From the NCBI GenBank assembly GCA_903895855.1, contig CAITVN010000224.1, forward strand, positions 1 to 64,000: 64,000 nucleotides of DNA, written 5' to 3'. Source of the DNA: Oligoflexia bacterium. Lineage in GTDB: Bacteria > Bdellovibrionota > UBA1018. A program made the position numbers and the translations under genes. The notes beneath the pieces are model-generated. The model had not been told where the DNA came from. It saw only the letters and a program-made list of their open reading frames with translations, and searched no databases. This document shows positions 17,690 through 26,518 of this stretch, piece after piece. Position 1 is the stretch's first letter; every line of letters begins with the position of its first letter.

Positions 17690-18181
17690 TCAACCCATTC
17701 CATTAGTTTCTTCAGCACCGATCTCAATATGAAACTCGCCCACGTCTGTGGTAAACGGCAAGACGATCAACTTCTGTTTTCCCAAATGTGTCGTTTCAAG
17801 TGCGTGCCCTCGAATTACGGTAGGAATCGCTTTTTGAATCGTGTGCCCCTGACTATTCAAAACCACTTTTGCGTGTCCGAAAATAATATTCAACAACTCT
17901 GCTGCGCCATCTTGAAGCTCATGAGTGAGTTCTTTGAATTCTTCACCCAGCATTCTCGACATCAACTGCAAGTAGAGATCACCCGTAAAACACAAAGTAA
18001 TATTTCCAATAAAACCGCTGCTAGTTAACCCAATAACGGCCGCAATTTCGAACGCTGGCTGTTTTTGTGATCCCTTAATAAACGGTTTACCCGGTTTCGC
18101 TTCTGTTAAGCACGAAACTTTTAAAGTGCTCAGCGTCCCATCAATAAACGGTTTAAAAAACTGCGCATCTAATTTTGGCAT
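17690..18181 (-). CDS. cheX: CheX-like chemotaxis phosphatase
   Basis: 163 residues with the CheX/CheC layout. The active-site motif E-x-x-N is seen in GAAELLNIIFGHAK (~residues 90-104), where CheX uses Glu and Asn to remove phosphate from CheY. The protein opens with MPKLDAQFFKPFIDGTLSTL, typical of the family. It is directly upstream of cheY, which fits a substrate-phosphatase pair. AGGA precedes the ATG. Confidence 0.85.
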   Translation of the reverse strand: MPKLDAQFFKPFIDGTLSTLKVSCLTEAKPGKPFIKGSQKQPAFEIAAVIGLTSSGFIGNITLCFTGDLYLQLMSRMLGEEFKELTHELQDGAAELLNIIFGHAKVVLNSQGHTIQKAIPTVIRGHALETTHLGKQKLIVLPFTTDVGEFHIEIGAEETNGMG

Positions 18182-18285
18182 TCAAAAAAGTTCCTATTCC
18201 TTACGAAGGGCGTTTAGTTGCTGTTATTTATGTTAAAGAAAATCGCCGGCTTGCGCAATCAATTAACCACACACTCAATCGATTC

Positions 18286-19800
18286 TTACCTAATTTCCCA
18301 AGTTGTTCCGGCAGGGCCATCTTTAATAAAAATACGATTGACCTCAAGATCTTTTCGAATCCTATCTGCCTCAGCAAAATTCTTAGCCTCTCTTGCCGCT
18401 TTTCTATCGGCAATTTTTTGGCGAATTTCATCATCAGACATCAAAGCCGCTGACTTATTTTGAACAAGCTCAGTTTTCCTAATTCTTTCAAAATTAAGAA
18501 GAGCGACCTCGGGATCTAAAAGTCCAAACCCCATCACAGGCCCAAGGGTGTCTTTTAGAACACCAAGAAAGCGCCTGGCTCCGCCCGAAGCGGCTTTCGG
18601 TGAACCCAGCAACGGCTCGCCTACCATTCGATTAAAGTTTCTAACGAGAGTGAACACCACCGAAAGGGCCCCGGGAGTATTCATGTCATTTGCAAAATGG
18701 TCTTCAATTTCAATTACCGACTGATCACAAAGTTTGACGAACTCGCTCCAGTCTGAAGAGACTGTAGTTGACTCGCCTTCTAGAAGTTTCTTCGCTTTCA
18801 ATTTCGCTTCATACAACCGAGTCAATGAGGTCAGAGCGTTTTCGAGAGCCTCTGAATCGAAATCGATCGGCGATCGATAGTGCACTGACAGTAGAAAATA
18901 ACGAGCAAGTTCACCCCCAAAGCGAGTCAAGAACTCACGAGCACCAAAAACATTGCCCAAACTTTTTGACATCTTTTCTTTCGAAAGCGTCACAAAAGCG
19001 TGGTGCAACCAAAGACCAACAAAGGGCGCGTGCCCAGTACCCGCTTCACTTTGAGCAATTTCATTCTCGTGGTGAGGAAAAATAAGATCCGGCCCACCGT
19101 GATGAATATCCATTTGATCACCCAACCACTTTCGCGCCATCGCCGAACACTCAATATGCCACCCGGGTCTACCCTGCCCCCAAGGCGAACTCCAACTTGG
19201 CTCGCCTTTTTTCGCGGGCTTCCAAAGGGTAAAGTCTAACGGATCTCTCTTTTTTTCACTCACCTCAACTCGGATTCCAGCTTCGAGCTCATCTAGGTTT
19301 TTTCGAGAAAGCTTTCCGTACGTCGAAAAACTCTTGATAGAGAAAAGCACTTCTCCATCGCTGGCAACGTAGGCGTGACCACGGGCGATGATTTGACTGA
19401 TCAAATCGATAATCTCAACCATGTGCGTGGTTACTGTTGTTTTATGGGTTGGCTCGAGCATGCCCGCCAGCGCAAAGTCTCGCTCAACTTCGATCGTATA
19501 CTTTGTTGCGACTTGCTCAGGGGTCAAACCTTCGACTTCAGCCTGGCGAATGATCTTGTCATCTACATCGGTATAATTTCTAACAAATGTGGTGTCATAG
19601 CCGAGGCTAACGAAATACCTAAAAAATAGGTCAGAGACGACTCCGCTTCGCAGGTTTCCGATGTGAATCAAATTGTAGACCGTAGGACCACACGAGTAGA
19701 AGCTGATCTTGCCTGCGACTAGAGGCTTGAGAATCTCTTTCTTGTGGGTTGCTGAATTGGTTAACCTAACTTCACGAATTTTTTTTTCAATCGCTGTCAT
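18286..19800 (-). CDS. cysS: Cysteinyl-tRNA synthetase
   Basis: 504 residues, class Ia synthetase, charging tRNA-Cys. Visible: FYSCGPTVYNLIHIGNLRS with the zinc-binding Cys and the HIGN form of HIGH, YTDVDDKII, WHIECSAMA, DIHHGGPDLIFPHHENE with zinc ligands, and KMSKSLGN. The C-terminal anticodon-binding region ends in DGPAGTTWEIR. Length and motifs are normal. It stands alone between cheX and carD, with about 100 noncoding bases on each side. Confidence 0.97.
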   Translation of the reverse strand: MTAIEKKIREVRLTNSATHKKEILKPLVAGKISFYSCGPTVYNLIHIGNLRSGVVSDLFFRYFVSLGYDTTFVRNYTDVDDKIIRQAEVEGLTPEQVATKYTIEVERDFALAGMLEPTHKTTVTTHMVEIIDLISQIIARGHAYVASDGEVLFSIKSFSTYGKLSRKNLDELEAGIRVEVSEKKRDPLDFTLWKPAKKGEPSWSSPWGQGRPGWHIECSAMARKWLGDQMDIHHGGPDLIFPHHENEIAQSEAGTGHAPFVGLWLHHAFVTLSKEKMSKSLGNVFGAREFLTRFGGELARYFLLSVHYRSPIDFDSEALENALTSLTRLYEAKLKAKKLLEGESTTVSSDWSEFVKLCDQSVIEIEDHFANDMNTPGALSVVFTLVRNFNRMVGEPLLGSPKAASGGARRFLGVLKDTLGPVMGFGLLDPEVALLNFERIRKTELVQNKSAALMSDDEIRQKIADRKAAREAKNFAEADRIRKDLEVNRIFIKDGPAGTTWEIR

Positions 19801-19923
19801 GTTCGTAGTCTACCCCAGGTCAATTGCCATCGGCAAATGCAACCAAGAAGAAAACTGCAATCAAATCCAACGGCCAGATTAGCTGCATCTCCAGAAAACA
19901 GATTTAACGGTTAAACTTGAAAA

Positions 19924-20409
19924 CTAAGAAGCGAAGATCGTTTGAATCTCTAGCTCAATGGTCTCTTCATTTGTTTGTCTTGCCAATGAAATCTCTTTCA
20001 CTAATAAGTGCTTAGCCTGATCGAGCATCTTTCTTTCGCCAAAAGACAGGTCTTTGCTATGGCGTAACAAAAACAAATTTCTGAGAACTTCAGCGATTTC
20101 ATAGACTGACCCTGTTTTGATCTTTTCCATGTACTCGCGGTACCGGCGATTCCAGGTGGTCTGGTCAATCTTCACGGTACGATTCTTCAGAATTCTATAG
20201 ACATTCGACACTTCTTTATCTGAAATGATTTCGCGAAGTCCAACTGAACTCGCATTATCAGTAGGAACCATGATCGTCATTTGATTATCAACGACCTGGA
20301 GCACGTAAAAGCGCTTAATTTTGCCGCCAACTTCCCGCTCTTCAATACGCCTAACTACAGCGACTCCATGGGCAGGATATACGGCGCAATCGCCAACTTT
20401 GAACTCCAT
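19924..20409 (-). CDS. carD: CarD/CdnL-family transcription regulator
   Basis: 161 residues. The N-terminal Tudor-like RNA-polymerase interaction domain reads FKVGDCAVYPAHGVAVVRRIEE, and the helical C-terminal domain (WNRRYREYMEKIKTG, LRHSKDLSFGERKMLDQAKHLL) should bind the upstream edge of the promoter bubble. CdnL proteins stabilise open complexes, especially at rRNA promoters. GGAGG stands seven bases before the ATG. The upstream noncoding region is shared with the divergent type II secretion operon. Confidence 0.93.
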   Translation of the reverse strand: MEFKVGDCAVYPAHGVAVVRRIEEREVGGKIKRFYVLQVVDNQMTIMVPTDNASSVGLREIISDKEVSNVYRILKNRTVKIDQTTWNRRYREYMEKIKTGSVYEIAEVLRNLFLLRHSKDLSFGERKMLDQAKHLLVKEISLARQTNEETIELEIQTIFAS

Positions 20410-20540
20410 TGTTCTACCTCCAGCTGCCTACTCTTCATTACCAAGCCTCCCAAACATCAGGAAACCCAGCCGCATTACTACAGCTTAGCTGTATCAACAC
20501 TAAAACTCTCGGAATAGTCCGCTGCAATCTAGCATAACTG

Positions 20541-20553
20541 TGACGCTATGTCA
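20541..20553. promoter_or_regulatory. Near-copy of the TGACA-N3-TGTCA dyad upstream of carD
   Basis: TGACG-CTA-TGTCA differs from the two downstream sites by one base in the left half. It lies about 130 bp before the carD start and about 220 bp from the nearest full dyad. It may be a distal site of the same regulator or chance. Confidence 0.3.
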
Positions 20554-20766
20554 AACCAACTAACAAGAACTGTCAAATGCACCAACAAAGACCTGCACTT
20601 TCGCAACTCGTCGTTATCACACAAGAAAGAATAAAAACCGAGTACTCCAAGGTTATCGTGCCAACCGACTGCAAAAAATAAAGTTATTCACTTTAATAAG
20701 TGCTCACCTAAAACTGCACTCGTCTCACACTTTGTTTTGCACCTCAATTTTAGGGCTCAGCCCATT

Positions 20767-20779
20767 TGACATTTTGTCA
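20767..20779. promoter_or_regulatory. 13-bp dyad TGACA-TTT-TGTCA, candidate activator site 1
   Basis: A perfect 5-bp inverted repeat with a 3-bp spacer. Its centre is 42 bp from that of the second copy, about four helical turns, so both face the same side of the DNA. It lies about 145 bp upstream of the sigma-54 promoter, a normal distance for an enhancer-binding protein site. Confidence 0.6.
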
Positions 20780-20808
20780 GCCGAGAAAACAAATGAAGGG
20801 TTGTGATT

Positions 20809-20821
20809 TGACATTCTGTCA
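20809..20821. promoter_or_regulatory. 13-bp dyad TGACA-TTC-TGTCA, candidate activator site 2
   Basis: The same half-sites as the copy at 20767, differing only in the spacer. It is preceded by the shared TT context (TTTGACATT in both). It lies about 100 bp upstream of the -12 element of the sigma-54 promoter. Confidence 0.6.
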
Positions 20822-20904
20822 TTCAGGCCCGTCAATTACCTTACGAATTCATCTCACGGGCACCAAGCGGCCACCTCGACGCCGGCCTAAGACCTACCAG
20901 GCTC

Positions 20905-20919
20905 TGGCACCACTCTTGC
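20905..20919 (+). promoter_or_regulatory. Sigma-54 (RpoN) promoter of the type II secretion operon
   Basis: TGGCAC, five bases, then TTGC gives the exact -24/-12 spacing and matches all conserved positions of the RpoN consensus. Transcription would begin near 20931, about 40 bases before gspC. Sigma-54 promoters need an ATP-dependent enhancer-binding protein, and two matching dyads lie upstream. Confidence 0.8.
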
Positions 20920-20970
20920 GATACCCATCACTGCACAGTGCAAACGAGAAGTTGAACACCTAGGGTGAAA

Positions 20971-22122
20971 ATGCCGAACGTACCTATGAAAGAAAAAATA
21001 ATCGCCTCCGCCAAAGCAACCGTTATAAAGGTACGAGAGTTTCTGGGGCGCTTGGAGCTGGGCAATAAAATCAATCGAACTTCTCAGAACTTCAGGATCG
21101 GCGATCGAATTCGGGCGGCCCTTCCAAGAAAATTTACCCTGAACTTTCCGACGTCAAATAACCCAGCCGAAATTGCGAGTTGGTTTCAGTTAACGATTAC
21201 AAAATTTCTACAGCAAGGTGGCGCCCAGAAGAAAAGCATCAGAGTCGGCGGAATGGTGGCAACCCTGGTTTTGTCACTCTGGTTCTTAGCCGATATCGTT
21301 GCACTCTTGGGCGAACGCTTCATTCCTGACCCTCCAACGCCAAAAGTTGGAAAGTACTCGAGTTCAAGTAATGAGCGACTCAAATCACCCGACGACTTTG
21401 CAGTCATCTGGAACCGCAATTTATTCAATAGTAAGGGTTTATTACCTGGTGAGGCCGGCGAGGCGCCCGTTAACGGCATTGTACAAGACCCAGGTGGCGC
21501 CCCCAGCCGCTCTTCGCTACCGTTTACCCTAATTGGCACCTTAGTTCTTTCTGATGAACTCAGGTCGATCGCAACCATCGAAGACAAGACTGCCCAAATT
21601 GTTTTTCCGGTGAGAATTCAAGATGAAATACCCGGCAAAGTCAAAATTCTCTCGATCGAACCGAGAAAAGTGATCTTTCTCAATCTCAGCGCTGGCCGTC
21701 GAGAATTTATCGACCTACCTGAAGATGCCTCAGGTACCACTCCGAAAATCACGCTGGGCACGAGCGTAGGCAAGCCAGGGGCCCCGATCGAGCGCCTATC
21801 ACAAACCCAGTTCAATGTACCGAGAACCGAAATCGATAAGGCCATGTCCAACATCAGCATGGTACTCACCCAAGCCAGGGCCGTTCCTAATTTTGAAAAT
21901 GGCGCCCCGGCAGGGTTTCGGCTGTTTCAAATTGTGCCAGGAAGTATTTACGAAACCCTCGGTCTCATTAATGGTGACGTTCTTTGCGGCGTGAACGGTG
22001 ATGAAATCAATGAACCAGGAAAAGCATTTGAACTTCTCAATACCATCAAAACTTCGAGCCACCTCGAGCTTTGTGTGAAGCGTGACGGAAAGAAACTGAG
22101 CCAAACTTATGACATACGATGA
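20971..22122 (+). CDS. gspC: Type II secretion inner-membrane protein GspC
   Basis: About 383 residues. A cytoplasmic N-terminal ~90 residues is longer than in most GspC. One membrane segment (VGGMVATLVLSLWFLADIVA) is followed by the HR domain (DDFAVIWNRNLFNS, LIGTLV, IVFPVRIQDEI) and a C-terminal PDZ domain (GFRLFQIVPGSIYETLGLINGD). GspC couples the inner-membrane platform to the secretin. The ATG at 20971 has AGGG upstream; a GTG at 20965 is possible. The stop overlaps gspD by 14 bases. It is the first gene of the sigma-54-driven operon. Confidence 0.9.
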   Translation: MPNVPMKEKIIASAKATVIKVREFLGRLELGNKINRTSQNFRIGDRIRAALPRKFTLNFPTSNNPAEIASWFQLTITKFLQQGGAQKKSIRVGGMVATLVLSLWFLADIVALLGERFIPDPPTPKVGKYSSSSNERLKSPDDFAVIWNRNLFNSKGLLPGEAGEAPVNGIVQDPGGAPSRSSLPFTLIGTLVLSDELRSIATIEDKTAQIVFPVRIQDEIPGKVKILSIEPRKVIFLNLSAGRREFIDLPEDASGTTPKITLGTSVGKPGAPIERLSQTQFNVPRTEIDKAMSNISMVLTQARAVPNFENGAPAGFRLFQIVPGSIYETLGLINGDVLCGVNGDEINEPGKAFELLNTIKTSSHLELCVKRDGKKLSQTYDIR

Positions 22123-24721
22123 AATAAAATCACAAACACGACTCATCTACTGGATTTCACTCATCACAGCACTCACCAGTGCAAGTGCTCTGTTTGCCCT
22201 CAGCGTGAACGACTCTTGGGCTGCAGATGCGGTGCCCCCTCCTTCAGCCAACCCCATGAATCAACCCCCGCGGGGGTTTGAACCCGGTTCAAAAACATTC
22301 ACCAATCCGTTTGCCACTCCTCCAACTCCTGGCACTCAGCCCGAAATGTTTGACGAAGAAGATGATTTTGATGACGATGCCTTTGGCGGGCCGAATCCCA
22401 CTGGCACTAAGCCAGGCTCACCTTCAATGGGTGGATCAGGTGGCAACTACCCAGGCGGAAACCCTAACGGACTAGGCAGAGTCTCAGGAGCCCCGGGCTC
22501 GGCCGCTGGAGTGTCACTCGGCGGCTCTGCTGGCCCTACGACCAATGCCAACCCACCTAGCTCACTCACGATTGATGAATACACCGGCGACGGAAGCAAG
22601 GCGGTTGTTACCGATTTCAATTTTCCAGACGCCGACATCATGGACATCGCTAAGGCATTAGGAAAGTTGACCGGAAAAAATTTCATCTTCGATAAAGACG
22701 TCAAAGGGCGAGTCAGCGTTGTCTCGAACTCGCCGATCACGGTCGGAGACGCTTGGCGGGCTTTTCTCACTGCCCTCGAAATGACCAATTTCGCTTTGGT
22801 TCCCTCAGGCAAATACATTCGCATTGCTCGTCAGCGCGATGCGCGCGACAAACAAGTAAAAACCTATACCGGAGACTACTCACCCGACACCGATGCCCTC
22901 ATCACCCGAATTTTTCCCTTAAAGTACTTGAGCGCAGAAGACGTGACCAGAACGTTTCGTTCACTCTTGCCTCCGAATGCAAGAATCGTGGGCTACGACC
23001 AAACGAATACTGTCATTATTACTGACACGGGCTCAACGATACAAAAAGCGGCAAAACTTCTTGAGATGATGGACATCGAAGGCTACGACGCGGGTATCGA
23101 GGTCATCGCGGTAAAATACGCATCAGCCGCCGATCTTCAAAAACTCATCGACGGATTGATTCCGGGTACCGGAGCTCGCCCAGGTGGCGCCAACCGTTTT
23201 GGCGGCACCGGCTCACAGCGTTTCGCTTCTCGCAGAACCAAAGAAGGCGGCATCATTAACACCATCATCGCCGACGATCGCACCAATGCCCTCATCGTTC
23301 ACGCCAACACCAAGGGCGCAGACCAGATTCGTGAGCTCGTAAGAAAGCTCGACCAGAAAGGCGCACTCAATGCAGGGGGCGGTAAAATACATGTCGTCTA
23401 TTTACAATTTGCCGACGCCGAAGGGCTAGCCAATACCCTCAACAATCTCTCACAAGGCGGCAAAAGCGCTGGTGGCGCTGCCGGCGCAAAAGGCACTAAC
23501 CCAAATTCAGGAAGCCTATTTGAGGGCAATATTAAGATTGGAGCAGATAAATCGACTAATAGCCTGGTGGTCACGGCCTCACCTTCAGATTTCGAAACCA
23601 TTAAGCAAGTGATCAAGCGACTCGATATTTTAAGCGACCAAGTCTATGTCGAAGTGGTGATCATGGAACTCTCGATGTCGAGGAATTTTAACTTCAGCTC
23701 TGGCCTGATATCACCCAAAAGCAATTTTGCCCTCACGGGAGACGCCAATACCGATGCTATGGGAGTTTTTCAAAATCCCCTGACGGGCTTAGGGGGCGCG
23801 AAAGGATTATTCGGCATTCTACCTTTTGGGGGCACCAGCGACCTCACCGTGGCTGGCCAAACGATCAAGGGAGTTCCTAACCTTGCAGGCATCATCAAAG
23901 CCATTCAAACAAAAGCGAATGGCAATGTGCTCGCGACGCCTCAAATCTTAACCATGGATAATAAAGATGCAACATTCGAAACCAGCGAAAATATGCCAGT
24001 ACCCAACAGCACCCTCGCGGCCGGCGGCCAAGTAGGACAAAGTTTTTCTAAAGAAAAAGTTTCACTTAAAATCAACATCAAGCCCATGATCAATAAAGTC
24101 AGTAATTTGGTGAAGCTAAAAGTAAAGGCTACTTTGATGGATTTTTCGAATCGAGAACTTCCGACCGCCATTCAATCGCAAGCTTTCGCGACGGTTGAAC
24201 GCAATATCGACACTGAAGTGATGGTTGCCGATAAAGACACGATCGTCCTCGGAGGCTTGGCCCGTGACAATCAAACCGAGACGGTCGCAAAAGTTCCGTT
24301 ACTAGGTGACATACCAATCTTGGGTTGGCTATTTAGCTCACACAAGAGAACGACTGAAAAAGTAAATCTCCTCATCTTCATGACCCCGCAGATCATAAAA
24401 CAGTACGACCGAATTAGAGCCGTTCTCGATAAAAAACTCAAAGAGCGAGATGAGTTTGTCGAAAGCGCCACTGGTGGTGAAGACGCTAACCGAAAATACC
24501 GCGACAAGATCATCAAGGACCTTCCAGACCTAAAGGAAATTACATTACTTAAAGCGAAGGAATTTGATGTGATTGACGGCGAAGCAGCTGGTGGAATTGC
24601 GAATGGCAAATCTGGCGGAAGTGCCTCAGGCTCTGGCAATGACCCTATTATGGACATTCCGCCGCCAGCATTTCCGGGAGATTTCCCCCCGCCTCCACCC
24701 ATGCCGAATAATGGTGAGTGA
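22109..24721 (+). CDS. gspD: Type II secretion outer-membrane secretin GspD
   Basis: 870 residues. A signal peptide is followed by a long Pro/Gly/Ser-rich low-complexity linker (~40-145), then N0 (VTDFNFPDADIMDIAKALGKL), three further N domains interrupted by Gly-rich inserts (GTGARPGGANRFGG, GGKSAGGAAGAKG), and the secretin domain ending with VLGGLARDN and VPLLGDIPILGWLF. The C-terminal tail is Gly/Pro-rich. It forms the outer-membrane channel. The N-terminal linker before N0 is unusually long, perhaps to span a thick periplasm or to anchor the complex. It overlaps gspC by 14 bases. Confidence 0.95.
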   Translation: MTYDEIKSQTRLIYWISLITALTSASALFALSVNDSWAADAVPPPSANPMNQPPRGFEPGSKTFTNPFATPPTPGTQPEMFDEEDDFDDDAFGGPNPTGTKPGSPSMGGSGGNYPGGNPNGLGRVSGAPGSAAGVSLGGSAGPTTNANPPSSLTIDEYTGDGSKAVVTDFNFPDADIMDIAKALGKLTGKNFIFDKDVKGRVSVVSNSPITVGDAWRAFLTALEMTNFALVPSGKYIRIARQRDARDKQVKTYTGDYSPDTDALITRIFPLKYLSAEDVTRTFRSLLPPNARIVGYDQTNTVIITDTGSTIQKAAKLLEMMDIEGYDAGIEVIAVKYASAADLQKLIDGLIPGTGARPGGANRFGGTGSQRFASRRTKEGGIINTIIADDRTNALIVHANTKGADQIRELVRKLDQKGALNAGGGKIHVVYLQFADAEGLANTLNNLSQGGKSAGGAAGAKGTNPNSGSLFEGNIKIGADKSTNSLVVTASPSDFETIKQVIKRLDILSDQVYVEVVIMELSMSRNFNFSSGLISPKSNFALTGDANTDAMGVFQNPLTGLGGAKGLFGILPFGGTSDLTVAGQTIKGVPNLAGIIKAIQTKANGNVLATPQILTMDNKDATFETSENMPVPNSTLAAGGQVGQSFSKEKVSLKINIKPMINKVSNLVKLKVKATLMDFSNRELPTAIQSQAFATVERNIDTEVMVADKDTIVLGGLARDNQTETVAKVPLLGDIPILGWLFSSHKRTTEKVNLLIFMTPQIIKQYDRIRAVLDKKLKERDEFVESATGGEDANRKYRDKIIKDLPDLKEITLLKAKEFDVIDGEAAGGIANGKSGGSASGSGNDPIMDIPPPAFPGDFPPPPPMPNNGE

Positions 24722-24759
24722 TCACTAAAAACAAAGGAGCTATTAAAGGAATCATTGAA

Positions 24760-26508
24760 ATGACAAAAGAGCCAACACCGCTTGACCCCTCTGAAAACAC
24801 GAGAATTCTCTCAGCATCTAAGCCGAGAATCGGTGAAATTCTCCTAAAGCACACGTCGCTTAAGCAACAGCAGCTCGACGATGCGCTCGCCATTCAATCT
24901 GAACAAGGTGGCTTGCTCGGCGAAATTCTCGTTCAAAAAAACTACATAGCCCCCCATGAAATCATGCGTGCGCTTTGCATTCAACTTGGCCTCACCTTCG
25001 TCGACGACCTCAAGCCCAATGAAATCGACCCAAAGCTCACGACCGGTATTCCGATCAATTACGCCAAAACTAAAGAAGTCTTACCCATTCGAAAAGACAC
25101 CACACCAAAAGGCGACGTGTTGGTGGTCGCCGTTTCTGATCCGTTTAGCCAGTTAGTCTTAGACGACCTTCAAGTACTGACCGGCCTACCTGTCACCGCC
25201 GTCGTAAGCACCTCGATGCGCATTCAAGATGCCATCAATAAAGTTTACGAGCGCAACACTGAAGGCATGGTCGAAAAAATCGAAGACGATGGCATTGAAG
25301 ACACCTACGACCTTGAAGGCCCCATCGATATTCTCGAGGCCACCGAAGACGATGCCCCGGTCATTAAGTTCGTGCACTCGCTTCTTTTTCGCGCGGTAAA
25401 AGAAAAGGCCTCAGACATTCACATTGAACCTTTTGAAAAAGAATTCGTCGTTCGATTCAGAATTGACGGCGTTCTACGAGACATCATTCGTCAACCCAAA
25501 AAAGCCCACGCGGCCATCGCATCGCGCATTAAGGTCATGGGCTCACTCGATATCGCTGAAAAGCGCCTGCCACAAGATGGTCGAATCAAGCTTCGAATGG
25601 CTGGCAAAGACATTGATATTCGCTTATCGACCGTACCGACGAACTACGGCGAACGCGTAGTCATGCGTATTCTCGAACAAAACAACACCGTACTGAGTCT
25701 TGAACAACTTGGCTTCAATGAACGAAGTCGCAAGCAAGTTGAAACCCTGATTTCAAAAAAATACGGCATCATTTTGGTCACGGGGCCGACCGGTAGCGGT
25801 AAATCAACCACGCTTTCTGCCTGTCTAGTGAAACTCAATAGTCCCGATCGCAACATCATGACAGTTGAAGATCCGATCGAGTACCAAATTCCGGGCATCA
25901 ACCAAGTTCAAGCAAAACCTCAAATCGAGCTCACGTTTGCGCGGGTTTTGCGTGCTTTTCTTCGCCAAAATCCAGATGTGATCATGGTCGGAGAAATTCG
26001 AGACAAAGAAACGGCCGAAATTGCGATCAACGCTTCACTCACGGGTCACTTGGTGCTGTCAACCCTACACACTAACGATGCTGCCGGCGCTGCCACTCGA
26101 CTTTTCGATATGGGAGTAGAACCGTTTCTGGTTGCCAGTTCACTCTTGGGCGTCATCGCTCAGCGACTGATGAGAAAAGTCTGCATCAAATGCCGCGAGC
26201 CCCACGTTCCGACTGAATTTGAAAAAAACCAATTGGGCATTGAAATTCCAAAAGATGCCACCATTTTCAAGGGTGTCGGTTGCCCGAGCTGTTCAATGAG
26301 TGGCTACTCAGGCAGAACGGTGATTCACGAACTCATGCTAGTTGACGACGACATTCGAACCTTACTCGTCAAAGGCTCTGACTCAGGCGCGATCAAAAAA
26401 GCAGCGGCGGCTGCCGGCATGATCAATTTACGTGAAGATGGCATTCAAAAAGTTTTTCAAGGCGTCACGACTATTGACGAACTCATGCGAGCAACTCATG
26501 CGGAGTAA
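24760..26508 (+). CDS. gspE: Type II secretion ATPase GspE
   Basis: 582 residues. The N-terminal T2SSE_N domains (RIGEILLKHTSLKQQQLDDAL) are followed by the RecA-like ATPase with Walker A GPTGSGKST, Asp box, Walker B PDVIMVGEIRD and His box LSTLHTND. A four-cysteine zinc motif (CIKC and CPSC) lies near the C-terminus. It powers pseudopilus assembly at the cytoplasmic face. I prefer ATG 24760, with AAGGA upstream; a GTG at 24718 would overlap the gspD stop as GTGA. Confidence 0.95.
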   Translation: MTKEPTPLDPSENTRILSASKPRIGEILLKHTSLKQQQLDDALAIQSEQGGLLGEILVQKNYIAPHEIMRALCIQLGLTFVDDLKPNEIDPKLTTGIPINYAKTKEVLPIRKDTTPKGDVLVVAVSDPFSQLVLDDLQVLTGLPVTAVVSTSMRIQDAINKVYERNTEGMVEKIEDDGIEDTYDLEGPIDILEATEDDAPVIKFVHSLLFRAVKEKASDIHIEPFEKEFVVRFRIDGVLRDIIRQPKKAHAAIASRIKVMGSLDIAEKRLPQDGRIKLRMAGKDIDIRLSTVPTNYGERVVMRILEQNNTVLSLEQLGFNERSRKQVETLISKKYGIILVTGPTGSGKSTTLSACLVKLNSPDRNIMTVEDPIEYQIPGINQVQAKPQIELTFARVLRAFLRQNPDVIMVGEIRDKETAEIAINASLTGHLVLSTLHTNDAAGAATRLFDMGVEPFLVASSLLGVIAQRLMRKVCIKCREPHVPTEFEKNQLGIEIPKDATIFKGVGCPSCSMSGYSGRTVIHELMLVDDDIRTLLVKGSDSGAIKKAAAAAGMINLREDGIQKVFQGVTTIDELMRATHAE

Positions 26509-26518
26509 AATTTAACCC

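Larger units (their letters stand above)
20410..20970. other. 561-bp regulatory region between carD and gspC
   Basis: No convincing gene here; the small frame at 20766-20963 has no family match and covers the promoter described next. The region holds a sigma-54 promoter at 20905-20919, two matching 13-bp dyads at 20767-20779 and 20809-20821, a weaker copy at 20541-20553, and the dyad CACTT-TAAT-AAGTG at 20689-20702. It must serve divergent transcription of carD and gspC. Confidence 0.7.

Noticed and set aside
20640..20670. Possible sigma-54 promoter facing carD at GTGCCA (20658-20663)
   Set aside because: The required GCAA at the correct distance is absent (AAGG instead).
20766..20963. 65-residue frame between carD and gspC
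   Set aside because: It overlaps the dyads and the sigma-54 promoter, has no ribosome-binding site and composition unlike its neighbours.
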